A stretch of DNA of 64,000 nucleotides, from positions 62,001 to 126,000 of the forward strand of contig JBFXAZ010000001.1 of assembly GCA_050183765.1 (NCBI GenBank), given 5' to 3'. Shown in pieces: positions 17,042-26,216 of this stretch. The stretch is from JAFAZJ01 sp050183765. Lineage in GTDB: Bacteria > Pseudomonadota > Alphaproteobacteria > Reyranellales > Reyranellaceae. Each line of letters starts with the position of its first letter. Position 1 is the stretch's first letter. Under the pieces are notes generated by a model, which searched no databases, was not told the DNA's origin, and was given only the letters and a program-made list of their open reading frames with translations. A program made the translations under genes and the position numbers.

Positions 17042-17632
17042 ATGGTCCGAGGTCCGCGCAAATCGGTTCGTACGACGGAGACTCTCTCCGCGAATTTGCG
17101 CGTCTGCGAGCATCCCGGCTGCGCCGAGGCGGGCGAGTTCCGCGCGCCGCGCTCGCGCGAGAACCTCAACCAGTACCGCTGGTTCTGCCTCGAGCATGTG
17201 CGCGAGTACAATTCCAAATGGGATTTCTACGCCGGCATGACCGAGGAGGACATCGAGCGCCAGATCCGCGCCGACCAGACGTGGCGGCGGCCGACCTGGA
17301 AGATGAGCGGCCAGGCGCGCGCCAAGCTGGCGTCCGATCCGCTCGAGCTGCTGCTCGATCCCTATGACATTCTCGCCGATTCGGGCGCCCGCGCGCGCCA
17401 GGGCCGGCCGCGGGCGCAGCAGAACAACCTGTCGGTCGCCGAGCAGCAGGCGCTCAGCATCCTCGACCTGACCTGGCCGCAGACGAAGAAGGGCGTGAAG
17501 GCGCGCTACAAGGAGCTGGCCAAGCGCTACCACCCCGACGCCAACGGCGGCGATCGCGAGGCCGAGGAGCGCATCAAGCAGATCAACCAGGCCTACTCGA
17601 CGCTCAAGCAGAGCCCGCACTTCGCGGAGTGA
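17042..17632 (+). CDS. J-domain protein with N-terminal zinc-binding cysteines
   Basis: The 196-residue protein has a putative zinc site near the N terminus (C22 and C27 in CEHPGC, C49 and H52 in FCLEH), a linker, and a C-terminal J domain (about residues 138-190) with the HPD triad at 164-166. It is expected to stimulate DnaK ATPase for a specific client. This architecture next to bolA is typical of Alphaproteobacteria. The start at 17,042 removes an implausible N-terminal tail encoded upstream. Confidence 0.9.
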   Translation: MVRGPRKSVRTTETLSANLRVCEHPGCAEAGEFRAPRSRENLNQYRWFCLEHVREYNSKWDFYAGMTEEDIERQIRADQTWRRPTWKMSGQARAKLASDPLELLLDPYDILADSGARARQGRPRAQQNNLSVAEQQALSILDLTWPQTKKGVKARYKELAKRYHPDANGGDREAEERIKQINQAYSTLKQSPHFAE

Positions 17633-17641
17633 TCCGGCGGC

Positions 17642-18310
17642 TCACGCCTTGCTGCGCACGTTGCCCTGCCACATCGGCGCGGCGAGCGTCTCGGTGTATT
17701 GCGGGATCATGAAGTTGAAGGCGATGCTGATGCGCTCGGTGTCGCTCTGATTGCTGACCACGTGATGGTGCAGCCACGAGGGGAAGATCACCATCCGCCC
17801 GTCGCGCGCCTGCACGGAACGGCTGTTGGCGGTGCGCTCGGTGAACTGTTTGGGCTTGGGCATGATGACGTAGGATTGCGGCCGCGGATCGGAGAACACG
17901 ATCTCCGCCGAATCGGGACCCGCCTGCACATAGTAGGTGCCGCTGAGGTAGTTGTTGGGGTGGGTGTGCCGGGGATGATGGGCGCCGGGCGGGTTGATGT
18001 TGGCCCAGCAGCCGGTGATCACCAGCTTGTGGTCCTCCAGCCCGAGCCAGCGCATCGCGCCCTTGGCCGCCATCTGGGCAAGGTCGCATAGCTGCTGGAA
18101 CGCCCGCAGCGTGTGCAAATTCTGGTCGGTCTGCCAGTTGGCGCCTTTGAAGATCGTCGGCCGCGGCGTCAGCATGCGCTCGATCTCGTCGCGCAGATGG
18201 CTATTCAGCGGGCCGTGCTCCTCGGCCGCCAGGTCGATGATCCACAGCGGCGTCGGGAACAGCTCGACCACATCGAGCTTGGCGATCTTCGGCGATCGTC
18301 CACCCGTCAT
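17642..18310 (-). CDS. Putative 2OG-Fe(II) oxygenase
   Basis: The 222-residue protein matches the small 2OG-Fe(II) oxygenase family (TIGR02466 type). Visible features are LFPTPLWIIDL at the N terminus, the metal-site region PPGAHHPRHTHPNNYLSGTYYV (H115, H117), and FPSWLHHHVV (about H182) followed by R193 for 2-oxoglutarate binding. It starts after a GGGAG ribosome-binding site. It is convergent with the J-domain gene. The substrate is unknown. Confidence 0.85.
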   Translation of the reverse strand: MTGGRSPKIAKLDVVELFPTPLWIIDLAAEEHGPLNSHLRDEIERMLTPRPTIFKGANWQTDQNLHTLRAFQQLCDLAQMAAKGAMRWLGLEDHKLVITGCWANINPPGAHHPRHTHPNNYLSGTYYVQAGPDSAEIVFSDPRPQSYVIMPKPKQFTERTANSRSVQARDGRMVIFPSWLHHHVVSNQSDTERISIAFNFMIPQYTETLAAPMWQGNVRSKA

Positions 18311-18341
18311 GTGAAATCTCCCAGTGTTTTTCTTTGTTCCT

Positions 18342-18433
18342 ATCACGAAGCTGACGGGTACGACCATGATTCATCACGAATCTGACGGATATGGCGTGCT
18401 TCATCGCAAAGCTGACTGGGATGGCCGTGCTTC
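18342..18433. repeat. Three imperfect ~31-bp tandem repeats
   Basis: Three head-to-tail units start at 18,342 (31 bp), 18,373 (30 bp) and 18,403 (31 bp), each beginning ATCACGAA or ATCGCAAA, then CTGAC, and ending near GTGCTTC or ATGATTC. They lie between the divergently transcribed oxygenase and histidine kinase genes. The remaining 260 bp up to the kinase start hold no other feature I can support. They could be regulator-binding sites or a minisatellite. Confidence 0.75.
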
Positions 18434-18693
18434 GTCCCGTGCATGCGGCGGCGGCAGCGGCGGGTGGTGACGTGCGAAGCGTCAGAAATGAACCATTTGC
18501 GCGTGGCGCTGGTGCGCGCCATGCCGAATACAGCACCACCACAAATGCACTCGGATTCAATGTGCGTTCACTGCGTTCGCATAGCGCTGCGGCGGAACCC
18601 GTGAGCGGGACGCCGGCGGACGATACCCAACCGACGGGTTGGTGGTCGTCGCACGCGCCGGGCGACTCGGCGGAGCGCGGGAAGAGTCCGGCC

Positions 18694-20583
18694 ATGGCCG
18701 TAGGCGAGGCGCTGTACGGGCCGCTGTTCAACCTGGTCAGCGAAGGCGTGCTGATCGGCCAGGACCGCCGCGTCGTGGTCGCCAACGAGGCGCTGGCCCG
18801 CATGCTGGGCTATGCGCCCGACGACCTGCTCGGCGCGCCGCTGGCGCAGATCGTCGCGCCGGAAGACCGCGCGCTGGCCCGCGAGCTGCATCTCGGTCGC
18901 ATCAACGGCGAGCAGGTCGCCAGCTCCTACGACATCCGCCTGCTGCGTGCCGACGGCACGACGATCCCGTCCCATGGCCGTGCCGTTCTGGTCGAGCATG
19001 ACGGCCGGCCCGCGGTGCTGTGCGCGCTGACCGACCTGTCGGCGATCGCCGGCGCGACGCAGGAGCTGCTGGCCAAGACGCGCCTGCTCGAGGTCACCTT
19101 CGCCTCGATGAGCCAGGGGATCAGCGTGCTGGGTCCCGACATGCGCTTCCGCGGCGGCAACGACCGCATGCCCGGCCTGCTCAACGTGCCGGCCGAGCTG
19201 TTCGGCGAAGGCAGCGGCTTCATCGACGTCGTGCGCTACTGCGCGCACCGCGGCGATTATGGTCCGGGCGATCCCGAGGCGCTGGCGATCGATCGCCTGA
19301 AAATGGTGATGGCGTCCGAGGACGGCATGTCGCTGGAACGCGTGACCTGGGATGGCCGCATCTTCGATGCGCGGCATGCCAAGCTGCCCGACGGCGGCTG
19401 GGTGGTGACCTATTCCGACGTCACCGAGGAGCGGCGCAACACCCGCAAGCTGGCCGAGAGCGAGGAGCGGCTGCGGCAGGTCATGGACAACGCCGTCGAC
19501 GCCATCGTTCTGGTCAACCAGCGCGGCGTCATCGAATCGATCAACCACGCGGCGCGGCGCATCTTCGGCTACCAGCCCTGGGAGCTCATCGGGCGCGACG
19601 TCATCATGCTGATGACGGAGGAGGAGGGGCTGAGCCACGCCGCCTTCATGCAGCGCCATATCCGCGACAACAGGCCCCTGCTGGTCAACGTCGCGCGCGA
19701 GATGCAGGGCCGGCACAAGGATGGCCGCGCGCTGCCGCTGGAGGTTTCCTCCAGCGAGTTCAGGACCGAGGACGGACAGCGCATGTTCGTCGCCCTGGTG
19801 CGCGACCTGTCGGAGCGCAAGGCGCTCGAGGCGCGGCTGCGCCAGCTGCAGAAGCTCGAGGCGCTGGGCCAGCTCACCGGCGGCGTGGCGCACGACTTCA
19901 ACAATCTGCTGGCCGCGATCATGTCGGGCGTCGAGAACGCGATGGACGACCTCGCGCCCGGCTCGGCGGCGCGCGAAGCCTGCGAGGTCGCGCTGCAGGC
20001 CTCCGAGCAGGCGGCGGGGCTGACCCGTCGCCTGATGTCCTTCGCACGGCAGCAGGATCTGGTGCCCTCGCGTGTCGAGGCCGCCGCGGTGGTCGGGCAG
20101 CTTGCCGGCCTGCTGCGTGCCTCCGTGCCGATGGTCGTCGAGCTGGTGGTCGACGCCCGCGCTGGCGACGCGGCCTGCATCGTCGATCGCAATCAGCTCG
20201 AGACCGCGCTGCTCAATCTGGTGCTCAACGCGCGCGATGCCATCCGCGGCATGGGCACGATCACGGTCACCGCCGAGACCCGCGCGATCGACGCCGCGCA
20301 GGCGGCCGGCAATCCGGCGCTGCGGCCCGGTCGCTGGGTGGCGATCTCGGTCGCCGACACCGGCGACGGCATGCCCAGCGAGATTCGCCACCGCATCTTC
20401 GAGCCGTTCTTCAGCACCAAGGGGCCGGGCAAGGGCAGCGGGCTGGGGCTGAGCATGGTGCACGGCTTCGTGCTGCAGTCCGGCGGCTTCGTCGAGGTCG
20501 ACAGCGCCGCCGATCGCGGCACGACGATCCGCATGCACTTTCCGCTGGCCGAATCACCTACGCCGCCAGATCGCGCCGCATAA
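18694..20583 (+). CDS. Multi-PAS sensor histidine kinase
   Basis: The 629-residue cytoplasmic sensor kinase has no membrane segment and no receiver domain. An N-terminal PAS (about residues 10-120) is followed by a PAS-like domain (about 130-245), a third PAS (about 260-385), a HisKA segment with phospho-accepting H400 (LTGGVAHDFNNLL), and a HATPase domain with N-box N512 (NLVLNARDAI), DTGDGMP and GKGSGLGLSMV. ATG at 18,694 begins just before the first PAS; upstream in-frame ATGs would add about 100 low-quality residues across the repeats. No cognate response regulator is adjacent. Its 3' end overlaps the convergent GNAT gene by 26 bp. Confidence 0.9.
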   Translation: MAVGEALYGPLFNLVSEGVLIGQDRRVVVANEALARMLGYAPDDLLGAPLAQIVAPEDRALARELHLGRINGEQVASSYDIRLLRADGTTIPSHGRAVLVEHDGRPAVLCALTDLSAIAGATQELLAKTRLLEVTFASMSQGISVLGPDMRFRGGNDRMPGLLNVPAELFGEGSGFIDVVRYCAHRGDYGPGDPEALAIDRLKMVMASEDGMSLERVTWDGRIFDARHAKLPDGGWVVTYSDVTEERRNTRKLAESEERLRQVMDNAVDAIVLVNQRGVIESINHAARRIFGYQPWELIGRDVIMLMTEEEGLSHAAFMQRHIRDNRPLLVNVAREMQGRHKDGRALPLEVSSSEFRTEDGQRMFVALVRDLSERKALEARLRQLQKLEALGQLTGGVAHDFNNLLAAIMSGVENAMDDLAPGSAAREACEVALQASEQAAGLTRRLMSFARQQDLVPSRVEAAAVVGQLAGLLRASVPMVVELVVDARAGDAACIVDRNQLETALLNLVLNARDAIRGMGTITVTAETRAIDAAQAAGNPALRPGRWVAISVADTGDGMPSEIRHRIFEPFFSTKGPGKGSGLGLSMVHGFVLQSGGFVEVDSAADRGTTIRMHFPLAESPTPPDRAA

Positions 20584-21079
20584 GGCAACGCCGCCACAGC
20601 GGATGGCCGAGCTGGCGCTCGTGCGCCCGTTCCTGCCGCATGAGGCGCGTGTATTGCGCCAGCGGCACGACCTCGAAGCCGCGCCGGGCGTAGAACGGCG
20701 CGTTCCACGGCACGCGGAGATAGGTCGACAGGAACACGCCCGCGTGCCGTTCCTGCCGCGCCGTCGCGCAGGCCGCTTCGAGCAGCGCGCTGCCGACGCC
20801 GCGGCCGCCGTGGCGCGGCAGCACCGAGAGCTGATGCAGCCAGGCCCTGCCGTCGAGCGTGCGCAGCAGCGCGAAGCCGATCGGCCGGTTGGCGCCGTCG
20901 GTCGCGACCCACAGCCGTCCGCCGCGGCGCGCGATCTCGAGCAGGCCGGGATCGGCGGGTGACATCGTCAGGACCCATGGCATGGCGACACGGCGAAAGA
21001 CGAGATCGGCCTCGTTCTCGATAGCCTGCAGCCCGCGAAGCTCGTGGCGTCGCGCGGCGCGGATCGATACCGACATCAT
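20558..21079 (-). CDS. GNAT family N-acetyltransferase
   Basis: The 173-residue protein has the GNAT acetyl-CoA-binding core (LHQLSVLPRHGGRGVGSALLEAA, with the R/Q-x-x-G-x-G/A motif) and the late FYARRGFEVV segment. The start ATG overlaps the stop of the epoxide hydrolase gene (TGATG), so the two are translationally coupled. The acceptor substrate is unknown. The stop region overlaps the end of the convergent kinase gene. Confidence 0.9.
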   Translation of the reverse strand: MMSVSIRAARRHELRGLQAIENEADLVFRRVAMPWVLTMSPADPGLLEIARRGGRLWVATDGANRPIGFALLRTLDGRAWLHQLSVLPRHGGRGVGSALLEAACATARQERHAGVFLSTYLRVPWNAPFYARRGFEVVPLAQYTRLMRQERAHERQLGHPLWRRCLMRRDLAA

Positions 21080-22323
21080 CAATCGTTGGCGGCGCCGTAG
21101 CGCAGCGGGCGGCAGAAGTCGCGGATGTCCTGCACCAGCAGGTCGGGTTCCTCGAGCGCCGCGAAGTGGCCGCCGCGCGGCATGGCGCTGTAGCGCCTCA
21201 GGTCGCCATAGGCGCGCTCGACCCAGGCGCGCGGCGGCGGCGGCGCGAGATCGGCGGGGAAGGCCATGAACGCCGTCGGCGTCTTCACCGTCTCGCCCTT
21301 CGCCAGCCTGGCGTTCTCCTCGCGCACGCCGCGATAGAGCCAGGCGGCGCTCGCCATGTTGGCGTTCAGCCAATAGACCATGATGTTGTCGAGCAGCGTG
21401 TCCCACGAGAAGCGGCTGCGCGGATCACCGGCGCAATCGCTCCAGCCCTGGAACTTCTCGACGATCCACGCCGCCAGACCGACTGGCGAGTCGGTGAGCC
21501 CGACTCCCAACGACTGCGGCTTGGTGTTCTGGATGCGCTGGTAGGCGGTCTTCGCCTCGCGCTCTGCGCGCACGATGTTCATCCAGGCGCTCTCTTCCGG
21601 CGTCAGCGCCGCCCGCTCGTCGAGGCCCGGCCGGAACACCATCGTGTTGAGGTGCAGCGCCTGGCAGCCGGTCTTGACGCCCTCCGTCTCGACCACGGGA
21701 TGGTCGTGCGCCAGCCAGGTCGAGACCGCCGCGCCCCAGTCGCCGCCCTGCGCGACATAGGGCCTGGTGTAGTTCAGCGACTCGGTGAGCAGGCGATGCC
21801 ACAACCGGCCGATGGCGCGCGGGCCGATCGGCCCCATGCCGCCGTCGCGCATCGGCGGGCCGGACCAGCCGTAACCCGGCAGCGAGGGCACGATGACGTC
21901 GAAGGAGTCGAGCGCGTCGCCGCCGTGGCGTTCGGGATGCGCCAGCCGGTCGATGATGTCGAGGAACTCGACGATCGAGCCCGGCCAGCCATGGGTAAGG
22001 ATCAGCGGCAGCGGCGGCGGCGCATCCTCGACCGGCGTGCCGGGCTCGCGGATGAAATGCAAGCGCTGCTCGCCGATGTCGACGAGGTAGTTGGGGAAGG
22101 CGTTGATCCTGTCCTCGCAGCGCCGCCAGTCGTAGCCGTGCTGCCAGTAGTCGACGAGCTCCTTGAGGAACCGCTCCTCGGTGCCGTAGTCCCAGCCGCC
22201 GCCCGCGACGAAGGCCGGTCGCCGCCATTTGCGCAGCCGTTCGTCGAGATCGGCGAGCGCGCGCTCGGGCACGTCGATGGTGAACGGCTCGGGCGTGACG
22301 TAGCGGGCGGGTTCATCGCTCAT
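21079..22323 (-). CDS. Epoxide hydrolase (EHN-domain alpha/beta hydrolase)
   Basis: The 414-residue enzyme has an N-terminal EHN domain (PFTIDVPERALADLDERL, about residues 10-120) followed by an alpha/beta-hydrolase fold. The oxyanion motif LTHGWPGS, the nucleophile D195 in GGDWGAA and the terminal GGHFAALEEPDLLV with the catalytic His are present. It resembles microsomal or juvenile-hormone-type epoxide hydrolases; activity on small epoxides is inferred. It is divergent from the FAD oxidase gene and the first gene of a pair with the GNAT gene. Confidence 0.9.
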   Translation of the reverse strand: MSDEPARYVTPEPFTIDVPERALADLDERLRKWRRPAFVAGGGWDYGTEERFLKELVDYWQHGYDWRRCEDRINAFPNYLVDIGEQRLHFIREPGTPVEDAPPPLPLILTHGWPGSIVEFLDIIDRLAHPERHGGDALDSFDVIVPSLPGYGWSGPPMRDGGMGPIGPRAIGRLWHRLLTESLNYTRPYVAQGGDWGAAVSTWLAHDHPVVETEGVKTGCQALHLNTMVFRPGLDERAALTPEESAWMNIVRAEREAKTAYQRIQNTKPQSLGVGLTDSPVGLAAWIVEKFQGWSDCAGDPRSRFSWDTLLDNIMVYWLNANMASAAWLYRGVREENARLAKGETVKTPTAFMAFPADLAPPPPRAWVERAYGDLRRYSAMPRGGHFAALEEPDLLVQDIRDFCRPLRYGAAND

Positions 22324-22390
22324 GGCCGGACAGATTGCCTTTGTCGCGGTCGCGCGGGCAAGATCGGGCCAACGAATTCGGAGGGTACGC

Positions 22391-24004
22391 ATGTCGGGTT
22401 TTCTGCCGCGCCGCATGAAGTTCTGGGGCTGGGGCTTCGAGGGCGAGGGCGCGACGCCGCAAGAGCGCGCCTATGTCCATGCCAACGCCGCCAAGCGCTA
22501 CGGCGTCACCGACTTCAACGACACCCCGCCGCGCGAGGAGGAGTACGAGCTGCGCGCCCCGCGCGTGCAGCCGCCGGCCAGCCTGGCGGCGATCTGCTCG
22601 ACCGAGCGCATCGACCGCCTGGTGCACGCCTACGGCAAGTCGTTCATCGACGCCGTGCGCATCTTCGAGCGCCGCGTGCCCAACCCGCCCGACGTGGTGG
22701 CCTATCCGCGCGACGAGTCCGATGTCGCCGCACTGCTCGACTGGGCCAGCAGCAACGACATCGCGGTGATACCCTTCGGCGCCGGCTCCTCGGTGGTGGG
22801 CGGCGTCGAGCCGGTGGTCGGCGGCGCCTTCAAGGGCGTGGTGTCGATCAACCTGCAGCGCCTCGACAAGGTGCTGGAGATCGACCGCAAGAGCCGTGCC
22901 GCGCGTATCCAGGGCGGCGTGCTGGGCCCGCACCTGGAAGCCCAGCTCAAGCCGCACGACGTGACGCTCAGGCATTTCCCGCAGAGCTTCGAGTACTCGA
23001 CCCTGGGCGGCTGGATCGCCACCCGCTCGGGCGGCCACTTCGCCACGCTCTACACCCACATCGACGATTTCGTCGAAAGCGCGCGGATGATCACGCCCAA
23101 AGGCGCGTGGGAGAGCTTCCGGCTGCCGGGCTCGGGCGCCGGACCCAGCCCCGACCGCGTCGCCATCGGTTCGGAAGGCTCGCTCGGCATCATCACCGAG
23201 GCATGGATGCGCCTGCAGGACCGCCCGCGCTTTCGCGCCGGCACCTCGGTGGCGTTCACGAAATTCGAGGACGCCTGGGGTGCGGTGCGTGCCATCGGCC
23301 AGGCCGGCCTCTATCCGTCGAACGTGCGCCTGCTCGATCGCGTCGAGGCACAGGCCACGGGCGCGGGCGACGGCAGCGCCGATATCATGGTGCTGGCCTT
23401 CGAATCGGCGGATCACGATGTCGGCCCGTGGATGAAGCGCGCCCTGGAATGCGCGCGCGACCACCACGGCCAGCCGGACATGAGCCAGCTCGAGTCCAAG
23501 GGCGGCCATCGCGAGGGCAGCTCGGGCGCCTGGCGCAACGCCTTCATCCGCGCGCCGTTCTTCCGCGAGATCATGACGCCGCTCAACGTGATCTACGACA
23601 CGTTCGAGACCGCGACGACCTGGGACCGCTTCGGCGACTTCCACCAGACGGTGATGGACACGCTGCACGACGTGCTGAAGCGCGAATGCGGGCCGGGCGC
23701 CAGCGCCTCGTGCCGCTTCACCCACGTCTATCCCGACGGCCCGGCGCCGTATTTCAGCTTCTACGGCAAGGGCAGGAAGGGCGGCATGGAACAGCAATGG
23801 TGGGCGATCAAGCGCGCCTGCGCCGACGTGCTGAGCCGGCTCAAGGGCACCATCACCCACCATCACGCGGTGGGCCGCGATCACATGCCCTGGTACGAAA
23901 AGCAGCGCCCCGAGCTGTTTGCGGCGGCCCTGCAGGGCGCGAAGAATGCGGTGGATCCGAAGGGCGTGATGAACCCCGGCGTGCTGCTGAAGGCGCGGGG
24001 ATAG
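22391..24004 (+). CDS. FAD-binding oxidase, alkyl-DHAP synthase-like
   Basis: This 537-residue protein of the VAO/PCMH flavoprotein family has an FAD-binding domain (about residues 100-270: PFGAGSSVVGGVEPV, GVLGPHLEAQL, TLGGWIATRSGGH, AIGSEGSLGIITEAWM). The C-terminal cap domain ends PKGVMNPGVLL. The early WGWGFEG segment and the THHHAVGRDH histidine cluster match the alkyldihydroxyacetonephosphate synthase type, but the true substrate in bacteria is uncertain. A GGAGGG ribosome-binding site precedes the ATG. It is divergent from the epoxide hydrolase gene, 67 bp away. Confidence 0.88.
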   Translation: MSGFLPRRMKFWGWGFEGEGATPQERAYVHANAAKRYGVTDFNDTPPREEEYELRAPRVQPPASLAAICSTERIDRLVHAYGKSFIDAVRIFERRVPNPPDVVAYPRDESDVAALLDWASSNDIAVIPFGAGSSVVGGVEPVVGGAFKGVVSINLQRLDKVLEIDRKSRAARIQGGVLGPHLEAQLKPHDVTLRHFPQSFEYSTLGGWIATRSGGHFATLYTHIDDFVESARMITPKGAWESFRLPGSGAGPSPDRVAIGSEGSLGIITEAWMRLQDRPRFRAGTSVAFTKFEDAWGAVRAIGQAGLYPSNVRLLDRVEAQATGAGDGSADIMVLAFESADHDVGPWMKRALECARDHHGQPDMSQLESKGGHREGSSGAWRNAFIRAPFFREIMTPLNVIYDTFETATTWDRFGDFHQTVMDTLHDVLKRECGPGASASCRFTHVYPDGPAPYFSFYGKGRKGGMEQQWWAIKRACADVLSRLKGTITHHHAVGRDHMPWYEKQRPELFAAALQGAKNAVDPKGVMNPGVLLKARG

Positions 24005-24051
24005 GTGCATTCTTTTCTACCTTCCATCTCCGGGGAAGGGTGGCTTCTTTC

Positions 24052-24204
24052 CCTTCTCCCCGCGTAGGCGGGGAGAAGGTGCCGAGCATCAGCGAGGCGG
24101 ATGAGGGGCTTCTCGTGCAACGACAAGCATCGCTGCTATCGAAACGCCGCGAAGCCCCTCATCCGCCCTTCGGGCACCTTCTCCCCGCCTTCGCGGGGAG
24201 AAGG
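24052..24204. repeat. Family A intergenic palindromic repeat, copy 2 (inverted)
   Basis: This 153-bp unit has the same hairpin ends and the same internal GGATGAGGGGCTTC/GAAGCCCCTCATCC arms as copy 1, but runs in the opposite direction: the CTTCGGGC arm is now on the right and the GCCGAGC arm on the left. It lies between the FAD oxidase gene and the convergent small gene at 24,264. Confidence 0.9.
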
Positions 24205-24263
24205 GAGGCAACTCCGCTCCATACGCGATAGCCCTGCCCTCCGAGGGAAGGGAGCTGTCTCCG

Positions 24264-24503
24264 CTAATGTGAGCGCAACAGGAGCTCGCGCATGATCACG
24301 ACGTCGGCGAGCGCCGGCTTCGGCTCGGCATCGCCATCGCTGAGCGCCGCGATGCGCGCGCGCATGTCGCGGGCGATGCCCGAAGCCGGCGCGCCGACCT
24401 GGCCGCAGAGGGTGCGGATGTCCTCGTTCGAAGTGTCGATGATCTCCTCGCCCAGCGCGGCGAGCAGGCGGTCGAGATCGGTGTCGGGCTGCCAGTTCTT
24501 CAT
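24264..24503 (-). CDS. Small protein paired with sigma-like gene
   Basis: This 79-residue acidic helical protein has no membrane segment. It begins nine bases after the sigma-like gene and is probably co-transcribed with it. Position and size suggest an accessory or anti-sigma role, but there is no diagnostic motif. I do not recognise the family. Confidence 0.6.
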   Translation of the reverse strand: MKNWQPDTDLDRLLAALGEEIIDTSNEDIRTLCGQVGAPASGIARDMRARIAALSDGDAEPKPALADVVIMRELLLRSH

Positions 24504-24512
24504 GGCGCGTCT

Positions 24513-25082
24513 CTAGGCCAGGCCTTGGCGCAGCAGCGCGCGGCGCATGCGCTTGCGGGTGGAGTCGTACTCGCGCTCGGACATGTCGTAGTGCAGGCGG
24601 ATGTCGCCCGCCGTCATGCCTTCGGCGAGTCCGGCGAGGATCTTCAGCGCCGCCGGATCGTCGGCGAACAGGACATTGATCGCACCCAGCGCCTGCGCGG
24701 CGGCCAGCACGCGTTCGGGGTTGTCGGGCGCGGCGACCGAGCCGTCGGCGTCGGGTGAAGCGACCAGCAGGGCGTGATCGCGCCGGGCGCGGCGCCAGTG
24801 CTCGTCGCGGATGCTGCGCATGACGCCCGACAGGAAGGCCAGAAGCGGCACGTCGGGCGGCCAGCGGCGCGAGCCGTCGAGGCTGCGCAGGATGGCCTCG
24901 TTCAGCACGTCGGCCCAGCCGATGCCGCCGGGCAGGCCGCGGCTCCACAGTCGCGCCAGCGACTTCAGGCGCACCAGATCGGCGTCGGACAACGCTTTGA
25001 GCGCGCGACCGACGTCACCCGCGCCGGCATCGCTCGTGCCGGCCGGGATGAAGCGCGGGCGATTGCGTTCGGCGCGTTCCAT
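24513..25082 (-). CDS. Sigma-70-like regulator
   Basis: The 189-residue protein has a region-2-like helical part (WADVLNEAILRSLDGSRRWP, FLSGVMRSIRDEHWRRARRD, about residues 55-105) and a C-terminal HTH resembling sigma region 4 (AEGMTAGDIRLHYDMSEREYDSTRKRMRRALLR, read in two parts over residues 153-185). It looks like a distant ECF-type sigma factor or a sigma-derived regulator. The gene is divergent from the methyltransferase-like gene, leaving a 120-bp shared control region. The target promoters are unknown. Confidence 0.65.
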   Translation of the reverse strand: MERAERNRPRFIPAGTSDAGAGDVGRALKALSDADLVRLKSLARLWSRGLPGGIGWADVLNEAILRSLDGSRRWPPDVPLLAFLSGVMRSIRDEHWRRARRDHALLVASPDADGSVAAPDNPERVLAAAQALGAINVLFADDPAALKILAGLAEGMTAGDIRLHYDMSEREYDSTRKRMRRALLRQGLA

Positions 25083-25202
25083 GTTCTGTGCAGTATGCGC
25101 CCCGCGAAGGCCGGCGCGGACAGGGCCGCGGAATATTTCTCGCGCCGTCCGCGAGGCGTCCGTTCGCGCGCCTCACCATCCGCGAACGAAGGAGGAGAGT
25201 TG

Positions 25203-26060
25203 ATGGACGACGACAACGCCGCGATGCGCCGCTGGTATGCCGAGGACCTCGGCTTGCGTGCGCCAGTGCGGCGGAACAAGACGGTGGTCGAGGCCTTCGC
25301 CGCCGTGCCGCGCGAGCGATTCCTCGGGCCGGGGCCGTGGGTCATCCGGCCGGACACGCGGCCCGACGAGACATTCACGACGCCCGATACGGAGCCGCAC
25401 TGGCTCTATCACGACGTGCTCGTCGCCATCGACCTGGAGCGCAGGCTGAACAACGGCATGCCGAGCTTCTGGGCGCACAATCTCGATCATCTCGACCTCA
25501 GGCCCGGCGAACGCGTGCTGCAGATCGGCGCCGGCACCGGCTACTACGGCGCCATCCTGGCCGAGATCGTCGGGCCTGCGGGCAGTGTCGTGGCGGTGGA
25601 GTACGACGCCGACCTCGCGGCTCGCGCGAAAGCCAATCTCGCGGGCTGGCCGCAGGTCGAGGTCGTCGCCGGCGATGGGCGTGCGCACGATCCGGGACCT
25701 GTCGACGCCGTCGTCGTGTTCGCCGGCAGCACCCATCCGGCCTCGCTGTGGCTCGATCGCCTGAATGAGGGTGGCCGGCTGATGATGCCGCTGACCGGCG
25801 CCAATTGGTGGGGCTTCATCCTGCGCGCCGAGCGCCAGGGCGAGATCTTTGCCGCGCGCTCGATCGGCGGCGTCGGCATTTTTCCCTGCGTCGGCGGCCG
25901 CGACGATGCGGCGGGCGAGCGGCTGCAGATAGCGCTGGAGAACGTGCAGCCGCGCTCTGTGCCGATCCGCGCCCTGCATCGGGGCGAGCCGGCGGCGGAG
26001 GCGGACAAGAAGGTGTGGTACGCCGGTCCCGGCTTCTGGCTGGAGCGCGCCGGAACATGA
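25203..26060 (+). CDS. Protein-L-isoaspartate methyltransferase-like SAM enzyme
   Basis: The 285-residue protein has a PCMT-type Rossmann fold: VLQIGAGTGYYGAILAEIVG is SAM motif I, followed by VVAVEYDADLAARAK and the LNEGGRLMMPL segment. The N-terminal VPRERFLGPGPW also fits the family. A strong GGAGGAG ribosome-binding site lies seven bases before the ATG. The usual PCMT length is about 210, so a C-terminal extension of about 70 residues is present. Isoaspartate repair is a family inference, not proven. Confidence 0.8.
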   Translation: MDDDNAAMRRWYAEDLGLRAPVRRNKTVVEAFAAVPRERFLGPGPWVIRPDTRPDETFTTPDTEPHWLYHDVLVAIDLERRLNNGMPSFWAHNLDHLDLRPGERVLQIGAGTGYYGAILAEIVGPAGSVVAVEYDADLAARAKANLAGWPQVEVVAGDGRAHDPGPVDAVVVFAGSTHPASLWLDRLNEGGRLMMPLTGANWWGFILRAERQGEIFAARSIGGVGIFPCVGGRDDAAGERLQIALENVQPRSVPIRALHRGEPAAEADKKVWYAGPGFWLERAGT

Positions 26061-26216
26061 GCGTCGCGATGATCGTTACCACGTGGCGGCGGGCCAGCTG
26101 TTCGCGGGTGAGATCATTCGATACCGAGGCGCTGGTGCGCATCGCGGTCGGCGCCGGTATGCTGGGCTTCGCCCCCGGTGGAGGGGCCTTGCCGCCCGCT
26201 GGCGTGGGAGCGGTCG

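Noticed and set aside
18342..18433. CRISPR array
   Set aside because: The units are directly adjacent and diverged with no unique spacers between them, and no cas gene is present.
18694..20583. Hybrid histidine kinase
   Set aside because: The protein ends after the ATPase domain; no receiver domain follows.
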